This document shows, one piece after another, positions 46,399-57,727 of a stretch of 64,000 nucleotides of DNA. The first letter of the stretch is position 1. Every line of letters begins with the position of its first letter. This DNA is from Rhynchosporium graminicola. Taxonomy: Eukaryota; Ascomycota; Leotiomycetes; Helotiales; Ploettnerulaceae. The notes under the pieces were generated by a model. It had not been told where the DNA came from, made no database searches, and saw only the letters and a program-made list of their open reading frames with translations. Made by a program: the position numbers and the translations under genes. The stretch is from contig FJUW01000028.1 in assembly GCA_900074885.1 (NCBI GenBank), forward strand, positions 140,339-204,338, given 5' to 3'.

Positions 46399-46560
46399 AT
46401 CCCAACTCGACTTTAATGTCATAAATACATCTCACGACATTACAGAAAAAGAAGATATATTAAAATAAGCTTTTGATGCTCTACTGTAAGTCACAATCTC
46501 TTTGATGATGGATTTACAGCAAGCCCGCAACCGCTATGCCGGAGTCGGCATCCCCCAGGC
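46399..46560 (+). repeat. Dispersed degenerate repeat, copy A
   Basis: Resembles 62688-62845 (copy B) over roughly 150 bp in the same orientation. Shared landmarks in order are AACTC, GTCA-ATA, CA-GA-ATTAC-GA, GCTTTTGATG, TAAGTCACAATCT and CAGC-AGCC-GCAA. It lies between the two pseudogenes. I see no coding capacity and no clear termini. Confidence 0.55.
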
Positions 46561-46787
46561 TCGTACATGTCTGGGAATTCCGAGAAATACACGGAATCGT
46601 TACTTATAAGTATATGTATGGCTGTTGCTTGAGATGATAGAATATTTTGATCAGAGTTCCTCTCTAAATTACCTATGTGCTAGGCAGACATCAAATGCTC
46701 CTCAGTCAGAGGCGAAATATTAGAAATTATTACTACTTGGACGGAGCTGCTCCTCCTGTTATCTGAGATTCTGCTTCCTAAATTACC
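46561..46787. other. Spacer between pseudogenes
   Basis: AT-rich noncoding sequence without a recognisable feature, between the dispersed repeat and the 3' end of the acetyltransferase pseudogene. Confidence 0.4.
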
Positions 46788-48244
46788 TCACGATTTCTCG
46801 GAAACATCCACGCTATTGCACAAGTGAGTAAATCCGACCTTGATGTGGCTACACACACTCCCAACAAAAGCAACCTCATCCTCAAAGCTCCCCACTTCCA
46901 ACCCATTAGTCTGCCAGCTGACCGTAATATTCATAGGACCATCACGGACACTAACAACATTGACTGAAAGTGCGGCACCACCCGCAACATCCGTCGGCCG
47001 ACAAAACACCATCTTCTTCACAGCACATTTATCGACCTTGCCAAGGGGTTGAAACGCCATCAAGTTACTGATGGCACAGGAGTCTTCACGACGGCGTCCA
47101 AGTTTAGATTGCGTCCAACTTCGTACACTCAACAAGTACCGGAGCAGACCGAGTGGCTGATCTTGAGTCTCTTTCGCTCTTTACTGCCAGTCTATCCGTG
47201 ATTTTCTTGGCTAGTGTCCAGGAGAATCGTCCATCTGTGCCCGAGGACTTTTCCTGCTGAGGATATATCTTCTGGACATCACCCGACGCAAAATTTCCCA
47301 TCTCATCATTAGACACTCCTATAGACGGGCGCATATTCATCGCCGTACCGCCACCCAGTCTATCGAATGTATGAGGTGCGGCAGTGAATTTGACAGGGTG
47401 TCGAGAATCAGTTGATGGAGAAGTCCTGTGAGCTTCGCACCGTTCATGCAACAGAGCTTTAAAGCACCTTCGACCGTATCTCTATCGATAGTGAATAATT
47501 CGACTCCAGTACGAACATTTTCTGGGTCGTAGAACATCGGGGTACCAGTCCATGTGCTATTTGTAACAGCATTTAACTCAGTTGTAATACCTAAGAGAGA
47601 TGACAGCCATTTTGGAAGATATTGTCCAAGTAACGGGGAGAGCAGATACGTCCAGGAGATCAGGAGGTTCTCCGGTGTGTCAAAAGAAGGGCTTAAAACT
47701 CTGCGTGTTGCCCGCAGATCAGATCGGTTTCCATGTATTGTTCTTGAAGAGCTTCCAGAAATGCTCTGTGGAATGCGCAACATGAGAGGCCGTCGCCAAG
47801 AGCATCAGAACAGGAGAAAGCTATGAAACACCCTGTATTCGAGAATGGCAGGATCACAATCTTCTAAGATGGAATAGATGTTGGCAAAATTTTGTCGAGG
47901 ATACTAGGCAAAATTTTCTGTACTTTCATATGCTTGGTTTCTCCGATCGCACTTATGTGTTCAAGAACTTGAACATGCTGACCTAGATCAATGCGAGGAC
48001 AAAATTTGTGGTAGGGCGAATCGGTGTCGTATCCGACAAGCAGCGTGCTCAGCCGTTGGTGGGTATTTATACAATGTTTCAAGGCATGGCTGTAGACATA
48101 GATGGAATTGATATCTACTGGCTTGACGAATTCGTAGATGCCGCCCACGATTAGGGTCCTGTAGAAACCTAGAGATTCACGAACAAAACATCGAACTCCA
48201 TTTGGACCTGAGTTTAAAATTAGGAATTGGCACGAGAAGTTCAT
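46788..48244 (-). pseudogene. Decayed alcohol O-acetyltransferase-like gene
   Basis: The minus strand carries, in order, pieces of a protein resembling fungal alcohol acetyltransferase/condensation-like proteins. The N-terminal part (48244-47864) includes CFVRESLGFYRTLIVGGIYE and ends at a TAG at 47864-47866, where the family has a Trp-containing segment. The next piece continues in frame as KIVILPFSNTG and DALGDG (about 47787-47807). The following segments (47783-47337, 47451-47104, 47135-46788) are in other frames: LLSPLLGQYLPKWLSSLLGI, GTAMNMRPSIGVSNDEMGNF, and VRSWTQSKLGRRR. The active-site HxxxDG motif has Asp in place of His. One nonsense codon, at least two frameshifts and a lost catalytic residue make a functional product very unlikely. 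Family assignment is from memory of conserved motifs. Confidence 0.7.
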
Positions 48245-48890
48245 TTAACAAGAAGACTAATACTTGCTACTCTAGAATAATCCTTATCGGCAGAGGCTTC
48301 GAATATGGCTGGCCACAAGACAAGACCGTGTTCAAAGTTGACAAAAGGAAAGGCAGTTGGTAGTGCCAATGGACAAAAAAAAAATCTTGACAAAGACCTC
48401 AACATTTTATTTTCGAGTGTGCTAAGGCTATTTATGATTCTTGGAGATCGAGAAGACCCAAGATCGTGTTACGGCGTAGCAGCACTTTTCCCGAAGAGGA
48501 TATATACATTCGGTGGGTCGCAAGGGGTGCCTACACGGTCCAGCCAATAAGAAGAAATGAATCAATGATCTTGAATCATGATACCAGGTCTTCCAAGCTT
48601 CTCGTGTACCTGTCTGGTTCTCTTCCTTTTGCTACCCCCTTGCCCTCCCTCATTTTGTGTAACTTGTCTGGAGTTACACTCAACAAGTCAAAAACTCTGT
48701 GCGTTCTAGCTTAGCGAGATTGTTGTTTACTCTCAAAATGCGAACACGTTCGTTTTCATGACAGTCGCAAGTACTGCGGACCCACCGCATCGTCCTCACA
48801 ACCTGCTCGTAGCTGATTTGCATTGTGACTTCAGGAAATGTCACGGATTTGTAAGTTTCCAGGACCTTGTAAATTTACGAGGAATATATT
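48245..48890. other. Noncoding spacer
   Basis: No gene supported. It contains a poly-A run near 48377 and short open frames only. Confidence 0.45.
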
Positions 48891-48899
48891 TTCACAACT

Positions 48900-49344
48900 T
48901 GGCTGCGTGCGGCACGGGGCCCCATGGGTGGTAAGCCTAAAAGAAAACTCACCTATACGCCCCATAAGTTTATATAAGTATTTCCACTCTAAATATAGGT
49001 ACCCTGCCTATGGGGTATAGGTGTAGCCGGAACCCATGGGTTTTCTACTTTTTATAACTCGTATATCTTTCGTATGTTTCATAATAATACTATAAATAAC
49101 TCCATATCCCTAGTTATCCCTACTTATTTGTAGTATTATGATAAAAGATATAAAAGATATACGAGTTATGAAAACCAGAAACCCCATAGGTACCTATAAG
49201 ATATCTATAGGTTTTCCTCTCAGTTACCTACCCTTCCAGCGGGTCTTACACTTTTTATAAAACCCATCCACAGGGCCCCATGGGACACCATAGGTGACCA
49301 TAGGTGGGATTTCTGGAAAATCCCAGAACCCATGCCGCAGCCTA
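48900..49344. mobile_element. Small inverted-repeat (MITE-like) element with nested palindromes
   Basis: The ends are imperfect inverted repeats: GGCTGCGTGCGGCACGGG at the left (from 48901) against a right end that reads inward as GGCTGCGGCATGGG. The near-identical flanks TTCACAACT (48891-48899) and TTCACAATT (49345-49353) look like a 9-bp target duplication with one change. Inside, a second inverted repeat of about 50 bp pairs 49051-49100 with 49128-49178 (core CATAACTCGTATATCTTT). GGGGCCCCATGGG-like blocks recur near both ends. No coding capacity. A 9-bp duplication would fit Mutator-like elements, but the assignment is tentative. Confidence 0.6.
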
Positions 49345-49353
49345 TTCACAATT

Positions 49354-51034
49354 ACTAACATAGAATTCAAGTGCCACACTTATGCGGGCCGCTGGCAAAC
49401 GTGAATGCAACCGTAGCGGGTAGGTTGATAGACGCCGACTCACATCACCGAACGTCTCTAATAGCTCTACAGGGAATGCCATTGTGTACGAAGCGGATCC
49501 TGATAGAAATTTATCGTTTGAAGTTATTCGATGGCTCAGATATTTGACGGATTGTGTTGTTCAGTTGGATGTTTGGCGTGTCTTGATGGATTATGGTATT
49601 CAATTAAACATATGGTTGTGTCTTTGTGGATCGATTGTGGTATTTCGTTGGAAATGTGGTAGCGTCTTGACTTGCATTGTGTTTTGATACTATTTGACAA
49701 TTTCGGGATTCAATCACTGTTCGCACGCACAAGAGGTTCCTCTACTTCTCTTCTGAGGATTCGCGCGAATGATTAGATCATCCTTCAGTTTCTTAATTAA
49801 TTACGCACCCAACATGCGCCTCTGAAAAGAATGAATCGCCATCCTGTCATGATAAAGGAAGGCCAAAACCACGTTCATGTCCATGGATGTACACGGTAGA
49901 CACTCATTGACTGACAGTCCTCACAGCTTCTGAGCCCAATATTTCCTATCCCTGCAGCACTTTTTCAGCCTCTTCAAGGCTCGGAATAATACCTACACCC
50001 AACACTGACTATCTGACTTATAACATTAGGGAGTAGCATAGATACCCAGTACCATGGGCAGCACCACTAGGTGCGTCCAATGAAGGAAAGAAAACACCTT
50101 TTGAGAGTCAACGTTCATACTAGCGAAGTAAATAGAATTTGTACTTCTTTTCGTCGTAATTATATTATGATTTTGGCGGATAGTTATACAATCGCGACCC
50201 TGTACCAGAGGGCTGGTGGAAGTCTACGGCACGGTGAACTCGTGATCGAAAAGGTTCGTCGTCTGAAAGAAAGACTATGCGCCCATAACTAATATTGAGA
50301 AAAGTTCTTCGATGCTACTATGTCAATTGAAATGATAATTACAGGCTTGACATTTCTCAATTGAGGTACGCTGAATCGAATGCACCTATCCTGACGCGAT
50401 TTAGAGCTATTTTTTCTATATTTCAGTATCTTAGACGTGCTATTGGAGACTTGCTTAGTATACCCCGTCGAAGTTGACGTTAAATCTTACTAGAATGCAC
50501 CTGACGATGCTTCAGCTATCACTTCATATAACTGCCAAATGAAATTCCTTTTCTAGCATTTATGGTACAGACCTCAGTACCACAATAATATAACCCCTAC
50601 CTGCCAAGTTTGTGTAAATACAGCTTCGCTTATGTTTCACTCAACGGGAGGCTAGCTCATCGGACGCGAAAAAGAAATCATTGAACTGTTGGGGCAGGAC
50701 GCAAGCTTTGATCGCAAGCAGTAATTCTAGAATTATATGGGAAATATTTGAAGCAAACCGATGGAAGGAAGAAATAAAACAGTAGCCTTGATCCATACAG
50801 CAATGTAAAGGTAAAGAGTGGGTTCCAACAGACCATGCTTTCATTCCTAGCGATCCAAAGACGGGAAGATTGAATGATAACCCTAACACCAGAAATCTGT
50901 TCAGCTATCCATTTCGTCTATCAAAACAGTATAGCCAAGGATGCGAAGAGAATACAAAGGAAAAATGCAACGAGCCTAAGAGTCTCCACCTGATTCTTCG
51001 CCTGTCTCAATCATTCTATCATACTCCTAGCTCA
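49354..51034. other. Intergenic region
   Basis: About 1.7 kb, AT-rich, with only short non-protein-like open frames (49484-49687, 50071-50292, 50641-50889). No feature is supported. Confidence 0.5.
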
Positions 51035-51660
51035 TCACACCAGCATGAACACGCCCAGAACACCCATTAACGCAAAGGCAGTACATTGAACCTATAAACC
51101 AACTCATTAGCTTTCCACGCGACATTCACCATCTTGGAAAATCGGAAACCTACCTCGAACCTCAAAGAACCTGCACCTCCTTCAAAAGGCACAAAAGTCT
51201 GACTTGGTGCCACCGTACTCGTCGTAGCCGTCTTCGTAGTCTCCGGCTGACCTGTCGGATTCTCCGTAAAGGCAGTCGTACTATAGATGGTCTTCGCACT
51301 CTCCCGCATTGGAATAGCACTTTCTGTGGTACTCGTCATTGTGGTCTTTACGCTCTCCACAGTTATCGATGTTTGTTCAGCAGCAGTAGGCGAAGTGGTA
51401 ATTTGCGGAACTGCACGGTCACTTTCTGGTGCCATTGAGGAAGATCTAGGTGGTTCGGGGATAGGATCAATAGATAGGGCTGATGTAGCTGCTGGGGGGT
51501 CGATCAATGGCGTTCTGGTGGCGGGAGTTTCTTCGATGGGTAGAGCTGAGATCGAGGGGTTTATGGGGATGATGATTAAGGTGGAGTTATCTTAATTTTT
51601 TGCCATTGCGACGTGGATGAGCAGCGCGATTACTGAGAGGAAAGTGGTTGAGAAGCGCAT
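51035..51660 (-). pseudogene. GPI-anchored Ser/Thr-rich surface protein with an in-frame stop
   Basis: ATG at 51660 begins a signal peptide (MRFSTTFLSVIALLIHVAMA). Codon 23 is TAA, directly after AKN, and the same frame then runs open for 146 codons to 51154. This part is rich in Ser, Thr and Pro (TTMTSTTESAIP, ETTKTATTSTVAP). It ends at GGAGSLRFE with a clean intron (GTAGGT to TATAG, 51092-51153). The last exon, 51035-51091, adds a hydrophobic tail CTAFALMGVLGVFMLV and then TGA. Signal peptide, Ser/Thr-rich stalk, small-residue site and hydrophobic tail make a GPI-anchored cell-wall protein likely, 187 codons excluding the final stop. The single TAA is the only defect seen. It could be a recent nonsense mutation, a sequencing error, or a sign that translation starts elsewhere. 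Confidence 0.65.
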
Positions 51661-51980
51661 TTTGAGGTGTGATGATAGTTGTGTGGTGGACTTAGTGGTG
51701 GAATCTGGACTTTGGGATGCAGAAATTGAAGGATAGTTATAAACAAATAACATACAATTGAGACAAAAATATACAGTATTAACGTGTCTTGTTCTTCTGG
51801 AACTGGGTGTGCAACCCAGCATTCCTATACAATTGATTTCTATGGTAATGGTGACCGATATTGAGAATGTTCAGGAATGAAAAGACCAAATTGTTGCAAT
51901 CAGCATTCCAGTCAGGAACTTCAATACATATTCATACATATCGTTACATTGCAGACCGCCAAAGTTCCAGAGCTGGCATC
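51661..51980. other. Promoter of the surface-protein gene and RNase 3' flank
   Basis: 320 bp between two minus-strand genes. No separate feature is recognised. Confidence 0.5.
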
Positions 51981-54900
51981 CTATTTCTCCTTGGCTGCTA
52001 CGTACACCTCTGCTTCCGAGTCCAGCTGCCGCAGATATGTGAAGAGCATAGTGTTCCGAAAAAGATTCATATCTGTAAGCTCCACTGCGAATCTATCCCC
52101 TTCTACAACAGTTGCGACGTCTATCTCAGGCGGTACTATCATCTGCCCACCTACAAGTAAGTTATCGATTACTCCACCAGTAACTCTTGTTTCTGGGTTG
52201 ATGCTTCGCACTGTGAATTCCAAAGGAGGTAGCCGTTCCTCGCCAAATTTCCAAGCACGGAGAATTAATTGCATGTAGGCTGTGCGCTCGGCATCTCGCG
52301 TGCTCAAGCTAATTTGCCTCTCTCGACTTGCCATTCGCGGTAACATTTCATCTATTTCAGCACGAGAGAAGGGAAGATAGCTAACGTCTGTACTGCCAGC
52401 AAGCGAATGTCCAATTTTGGCTTCATGCAACAGCGCAGCTTCGATTTGCCAGTGAGCAATGAGATCACCGAATCTACGCAGCGGACTGGTAACTTTCATA
52501 AACATATCCACGCCAAGGGCAACGTGAGGTCCCGGCGTCGAAGATGGCTGCACTTTCCCAATCAAATTGAAGTATTGGCGATTAATCTCAACAGGAACAG
52601 CACCTTTCTCTTGTGCAGGCCCGAGAACTTGCTGAAAGTATTCGCTAGGATCCTGCTTGTCCGGGTTGCGAGGCGTCAGCCGATATGGGACTGGAATACT
52701 GCGTTCACTGCACCACCTTGCAGCCATCTCGCCTGTCATGATCATGATATCCGCTACAGTGTTTATCTCGGCAGAATAACCGCGCTTTTCCGGGGTCACC
52801 TGTTCTACTTTAGCAGTGATTGTTGGGTCACCAAGGAATTGTAAGCTGTCGGTGAGGTTCTTGGGTTTTGACCAAGGATGGCCACCAAACGACATCGATA
52901 TTTGTGGTGCGGGCATTCCGGCGCTGATACCGCCTCGTTTGGACAATTGAGTTCTTCGAGCATCTCCAATCAACCTGAGGATTCTCAGATCTTCTTGCTC
53001 TTCCTCGGGTATTTGTTCTTTCGTGAGTAAAAGCCGTGTTGGTATGGGTTTGGACTGCTGACTTCCAACAGAGTAGGTGTCGTGTTTTACGTCTTTGGTT
53101 GCCAAAGTGATTTCCCGAAAGGTAGCATATGTCAGGAACTTCACATTCTGAACGTAGCCAGGCGTTATTTTACTGTCAAGCATATCACCCTGCAAGTTCG
53201 TCTTTGTACTGAATGTTAAGCAGGGTCGCTCAGGAGCAAGACTCATGCGATTATGGAAGTATCCAGGTGGTAACATGGGAACCACCCTGTCGGGCAAATA
53301 GACCGTCTCGGTGACCTTCTCAGCAAATTGACTTATTGCACTCCTCGGGTCCAGGTGCGAGGCAGGATCTGCAATGTGAACATGAACCCAGTAAACGCCC
53401 GGTTCTTCAGTAGTTTCAAGAGAGAAGCCATCGTCAATCTCGTGGGTGTCGGTCTCGTCAACGCAGTAAACAGGGAGTTGACGCCAATTCTTCCTTAGCT
53501 TAGCGAGCTTGTCTGGCACGAGCCCCTGGTGCGAGTTGGCCGGTGGGTGCAACCGATGCTCAATCGCCTCCTGTCTGCCCGCATAGGGAAGTCGAAGGTC
53601 GAAGGCTGCTCGTGTTGACCATGGGGGTAACGCTCCTAGCTCCTGCAAGCACGTCCATGCAGTCGATTGACATAGTGTTTCCTCCGGATAACGATTGATC
53701 TGACGAAGAATGGCGGATCCTATAGCATGGAGAGTAGAATTGGGCGCAAAGCTTCTCAAGCACGCCCATGACTCGAGAAACCGGATAAAGAACAGGTCGG
53801 AGATAGTCAAAGCTTCTACTGAAGTCCCGGACCTAAAATTTTGGCCTGGTTCCAGGGTCATCGACGAAGGGCCGATTGCACCATGAGAAGTGTATTCACG
53901 GTTGCCGCGACTGATATCAATGAGGCGTTGAGCTTTCTTTACGAAATCTTCAAACTCGAAACATTTAGAATCAGCCGAAGTTGTATGCGACCGTTGTTCA
54001 CCGAGCAGGGAATCGTTGTGATTGCGAACCCATCCAACGACTCGACTAATGGAACTAACCTCGCTTAAGCCGTTGACTTCATAGTATGGGTTTGATCGCA
54101 TGGCTGTAAGAGGCAATGTGCGAAAGCCAATTTCGTTCGTGGATATGGAACGGTGAACGGCGTATAAAGCTGGCCATTCGTACTTGCCATTGCTGTTTTT
54201 ACGAAAACTCTTCGGTAGAACTTTATCGGCAATTTGGTCAAGCGTACAATACTTATAATGGGAGACATCCGCCACGGATCTATGTGCCTTATCGAGGTTC
54301 ATTGCAGCTCCTTGATAGACGGCGTTGGCGTCCTTCCAAAACTCGTTCATCTTACGTAAGAGCGGCTGTCCAATGGCAACGGGAACAGATTCGTTGAAGC
54401 TTTGTAGCTTGCCTTCCATAGACATGTCAACTACCTCATCGGGCAGGAGGGGTATTATTTCATCGAGTTCCTGAGCATCCACGAAGCCAGGGACAAAGAA
54501 CTTTATACCCGATGCACCTCGATGCATCCAGCGGCCAGACATAGTATAGTACTGAGCCATCTGTCCAAGATCACGCACGAAGATAGCCAACTCTCTGTTC
54601 AGACTTCCAGTAGACCTTTTCATGTTAGAAACGGCAAAGCCAAAGTGAAGTAACAAACTTACAGCAACTCAACAAGATCTCCGGGCAGTAGGAAGTTTCG
54701 CGACTCACCAACATCCACCATCTCAAATCTGTCGAAGTCTAGCCCGCTAGACTCTTCTACCATACCACTCCACTCTTCAGTATTCTCAGAGAAATCGTTG
54801 TAAGCTACATGGAGCACCTCATTGCTGACTTCCCCTGGTCGAGGTCTATCCTCGATCGACTTAATATCATCTCTCGGGGTAGCAGCCGCAGCAATATCCG

Positions 54901-55261
54901 CAGCATTATCTGTCTCCCATTGCCGCAGACGTTCGCGAATGTTGGGCCTGGCAGATGCCAGTAAAGGTGGCTCTTGTGGCGAGGAGCCAGTAGTCTGGGT
55001 TTCTAACGAAGAACGAGCCTGGGAATTCTGTTTAGCCATTGGATCATATTGCGCAGGATCTTGTGAACTCACTACCAGCCCAGCATGAAATTGCCTTCGC
55101 ACCTCTCGAGGTCTTCCATTTCTCAGCACATTACTTTGGGATCTTGACCGAGGTATGCTAGAGCTATTGCTGGGGCCGCTGTGGTGGTATCTCGCGAGGC
55201 ATTTTAAACAGACGAATGGTTGAGATAATACTTGTTTCCGACTTTGCAAGGACCGCAGCAT
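51981..55261 (-). CDS. Mitochondrial 3'-5' exoribonuclease of the RNase II (RNB) family, Dss1/Cyt-4 type
   Basis: Exons 54663-55261 and 51981-54615 join in frame to 1,077 residues, close to Neurospora CYT-4. The protein degrades and trims mitochondrial RNAs, as part of the mitochondrial degradosome in yeast. The N-terminus (MLRSLQSRKQVLSQPFVCLK) is basic, Ser-rich and without acidic residues, fitting a mitochondrial presequence. The RNB domain covers roughly residues 580-930, with DETDTHEIDDGFSLE (catalytic acidic cluster), HVHIADPASHLDP, LPDRVVPMLPPGYFHNRMSL, and later SPLRRFGDLIAHWQ. An S1-like end follows (VTGGVIDNLLVGGQMIV). The 47-bp intron at 54616-54662 has donor GTAAGT and acceptor AAAAG and lies in a conserved region before the catalytic domain. 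Confidence 0.93.
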
Positions 55262-55675
55262 GATTAATAAGGATGGTAGATCTGGTAATTCCAGTTCACC
55301 CCTCGTAGACCTAACCTATGATAAAGTGCGCAGCGTCAAAAATTATTGACCGATGATCTTCGTGGTCCGTGCGTCATGAGCTTATAAAAATCTATCTTGG
55401 AAGTGACAGTGCCATTTATCAACTTCCGCAACATCGCCACAGATCGCCTTCTTCTCCTTAGGTATGTGATAATCTTCTTAAATTACCAGAACCCACTCTC
55501 TTGAATGATGAACAAACATAGCATGTATTACCTGAATCAGCCAGTTTACTGGTATCGATATGTGGTCAATATCACCAAGATCTCTGACTTTACCTCACCT
55601 CCCTAAAGCACTATGCGTCGTAGAAACACAAGCTAATATATCGAAGTTGCTATTTCTTCTGGGAATCGATTGGCC
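55262..55675. promoter_or_regulatory. Divergent promoter between the mitochondrial RNase and MoaD genes
   Basis: A 414-bp interval between opposite start codons. A possible leader-intron donor, TAGGTATGTG at about 55459, lies upstream of the MoaD ATG, so the MoaD transcript may carry a 5' UTR intron. No named site is assigned. Confidence 0.4.
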
Positions 55676-55969
55676 ATGTCTGCTTCGGAAAAGTTGCCAG
55701 AAGGGCATTTCAAAATCCTTTACTTTGCATCTGCCGGTTCATACACAGGGAAAGACTCTGAACACCTCCCCAGTCCTCTCCCGATTGCGAGACTCTTCGA
55801 TACCCTGGAACATAGATACAAAGGAATGAAGGGTAAGGTACTCGAGAGCTGTCTCGTCACTGTCAATCTGGATTACGTCGACATCCCAGAAGATGCGGAT
55901 GCTGAGAGTGATTTCATAATCAAAGAGGGTGACGAGGTCGCGATCATTCCACCTGTGAGCTCTGGATGA
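55676..55969 (+). CDS. cnxG: Molybdopterin synthase sulfur carrier subunit (MoaD/MOCS2A/CnxG)
   Basis: Small ubiquitin-fold protein that delivers sulfur to precursor Z in molybdenum cofactor synthesis. A single exon of 97 residues from ATG 55676 (context GGCCATGTC). It shows the MoaD pattern: FKILYFASAGSYTGKDSEHL, a helix (ARLFDTLEHRYKGM), VTVNLDYVDI, then IIKEGDEVAIIPPVSSG. The C-terminus must be exposed for thiocarboxylation; here it ends Ser-Gly instead of the common Gly-Gly, which I think occurs in other filamentous fungi. The large subunit (MoaE/CnxH) is not in this window. Its product is needed by the sulfite-oxidase-like enzyme at 36667-38635. Confidence 0.9.
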   Translation: MSASEKLPEGHFKILYFASAGSYTGKDSEHLPSPLPIARLFDTLEHRYKGMKGKVLESCLVTVNLDYVDIPEDADAESDFIIKEGDEVAIIPPVSSG

Positions 55970-57727
55970 ATTTCGAATTATTCGAATATTGCGTATGAGA
56001 TAACAACTGCTATTATCCTTAATACTGGATGTTTACGAAGGGACCTTGTGTCACAAATGTGCGCCGGATTATAAGATTGTGCGACGGACGAAATCGCTTC
56101 TATTGGATAGGTACTTCTCACAAGTCGTGCGATACGGTACGATCAGGAAAACACTTCAAGAGTGAAGCACACCGGATTAAAGACATCTGTAACGCGTCCA
56201 CGGTTGGATAAGAATCATCCAACTCTATTCAGCATCCAACAACGGCCTCTGCTCCTCATACTCCTCGTTCCTCCCCCTCCTTACAACATCCACAAGCCTT
56301 AACCTCCAGCCTTTCCAAAAGCACTACCAATTATCTCCCTTCCATATCCAGGCCTTTCTCGCCCACCTCCCTCCCAAAGAAGACCGCACCAATCATCAAT
56401 CCCACAAACGCGAGCGATGCCGACACACTCACGACACATGTAAGCATTGTGATGGTAGAGACATGACATCCGAAGGTACTGGTACGAAGTTCCCGTCTCT
56501 CGGACCAGAGCGGACATATATGAGGGGTAGGGAAGGGCGCGAGGATTTCTGCGGATGACAGGCTGGGGATACATGTGCCTGACTATGTCTATCAGCTATA
56601 TGCTCATGATAGCAAGACAGCAGGAAGGAGGAAGACCTTATAGAAGGACACCAAGTACACACAACATACACACAACATACACATCCGCCTCTTCCCTCCT
56701 TCTGCTCAAACAAGAACTACACTCCTGTCTCCCCCAACATACCCGAAACCACTTCTAAGATTTCTCCGTATCGTTTCCACTTCCACCACCTCTCTGCCCT
56801 TGTCTCTCTCTGCCTCTCCATTCCCAAACGCCTCAGCATATACACATGCCTTCCAGCATCATCTTCAGAAATAGACCCAAACCCCAAGCCCATCACTCCC
56901 TCGTGCTCATCCTCGTCAAGAGACATAACTACAACGCTACCTATCCGATCCTAAAGCCTGAATTCCAATCGATCAGACACTACAGTACAGTCCACTTCCC
57001 GGCCTCGCCAGCTCCACTATCCACTCTCAATTCCCAAAACACCACGTACTAAACATGTATCATAGAATAAAATAAAATGAGAAACGCTATAATGTCAACC
57101 TCACGCAAGAACCAAATTCCAGTATTCTGCCACCAGAACCTCACTAATTTCATGCAGGTCCTACCTATTTCATCGTGAGTTTCGAGCGAGCCAAGATGAT
57201 TGATTCTACAAGCTGCATACGTGCATACATAATCACGTGCTAAAACTAGACCCCTCTCCTCGGGCTACCAAATGCAGATAGACGACTGAGGAAGGACAAA
57301 TGAGTCGAGCTGCCCGCATCTGCTAGAGAGGATGTCTCGAGGCGGCAGGTCTGTGTCTTGAATCGCGAATCGCTCACGACTTCAAATCCCGACTCAGGAA
57401 GTCAAATACTCATGTAAGGAATTCATAGCATGTAAAAAGTCTCGCTACGTGGTCGACTCTAGCTTACCTTCATTCATGTATTACCTACCTATACATGACA
57501 TATGTCCTAATTCCAACATGTTCCGGGAATTGATTGAAAAGTTCTTCTTCTAGTGCAAGACCGAGATCTCATAAGAAGTAAGCTAACACTCAAGCATGCG
57601 GTCTTCAGAACACACTCTCTTTGAAATGGATCGCAATATTACCACCGATGCTTAACAAGAGTTCCAGGAACGTGCTCAAGTGACCCATCCAGGCCCATGC
57701 CGTGCTTAAAACAATTAAACCACCAAT
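55970..57727. other. Intergenic region, possibly with a small membrane-protein gene
   Basis: Apart from the tentative minus-strand gene at 56332-56926, nothing is supported. The part from about 57050 to 57727 is AT-rich and should include the 3' UTR of the UDP-glucose pyrophosphorylase gene. Confidence 0.45.
56332..56926 (-). CDS. Tentative small membrane protein, exon structure unresolved
   Basis: A minus-strand frame from ATG 56926 (MSLDEDEHEGVMGLGFGSIS, then EDDAGRHVYMLRRLGMERQR) runs to about 56747, where a GTATGT donor follows. Downstream, near 56535-56335, a frame reads ELRTSTFGCHVSTITMLTCV, then a hydrophobic stretch SVSASLAFVGLMIGAVFFG and a stop after EGR. The two parts look like the charged front and membrane-spanning end of one small protein. 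I could not find a splice acceptor that joins them in frame without guessing. No family recognised. Confidence 0.3.
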
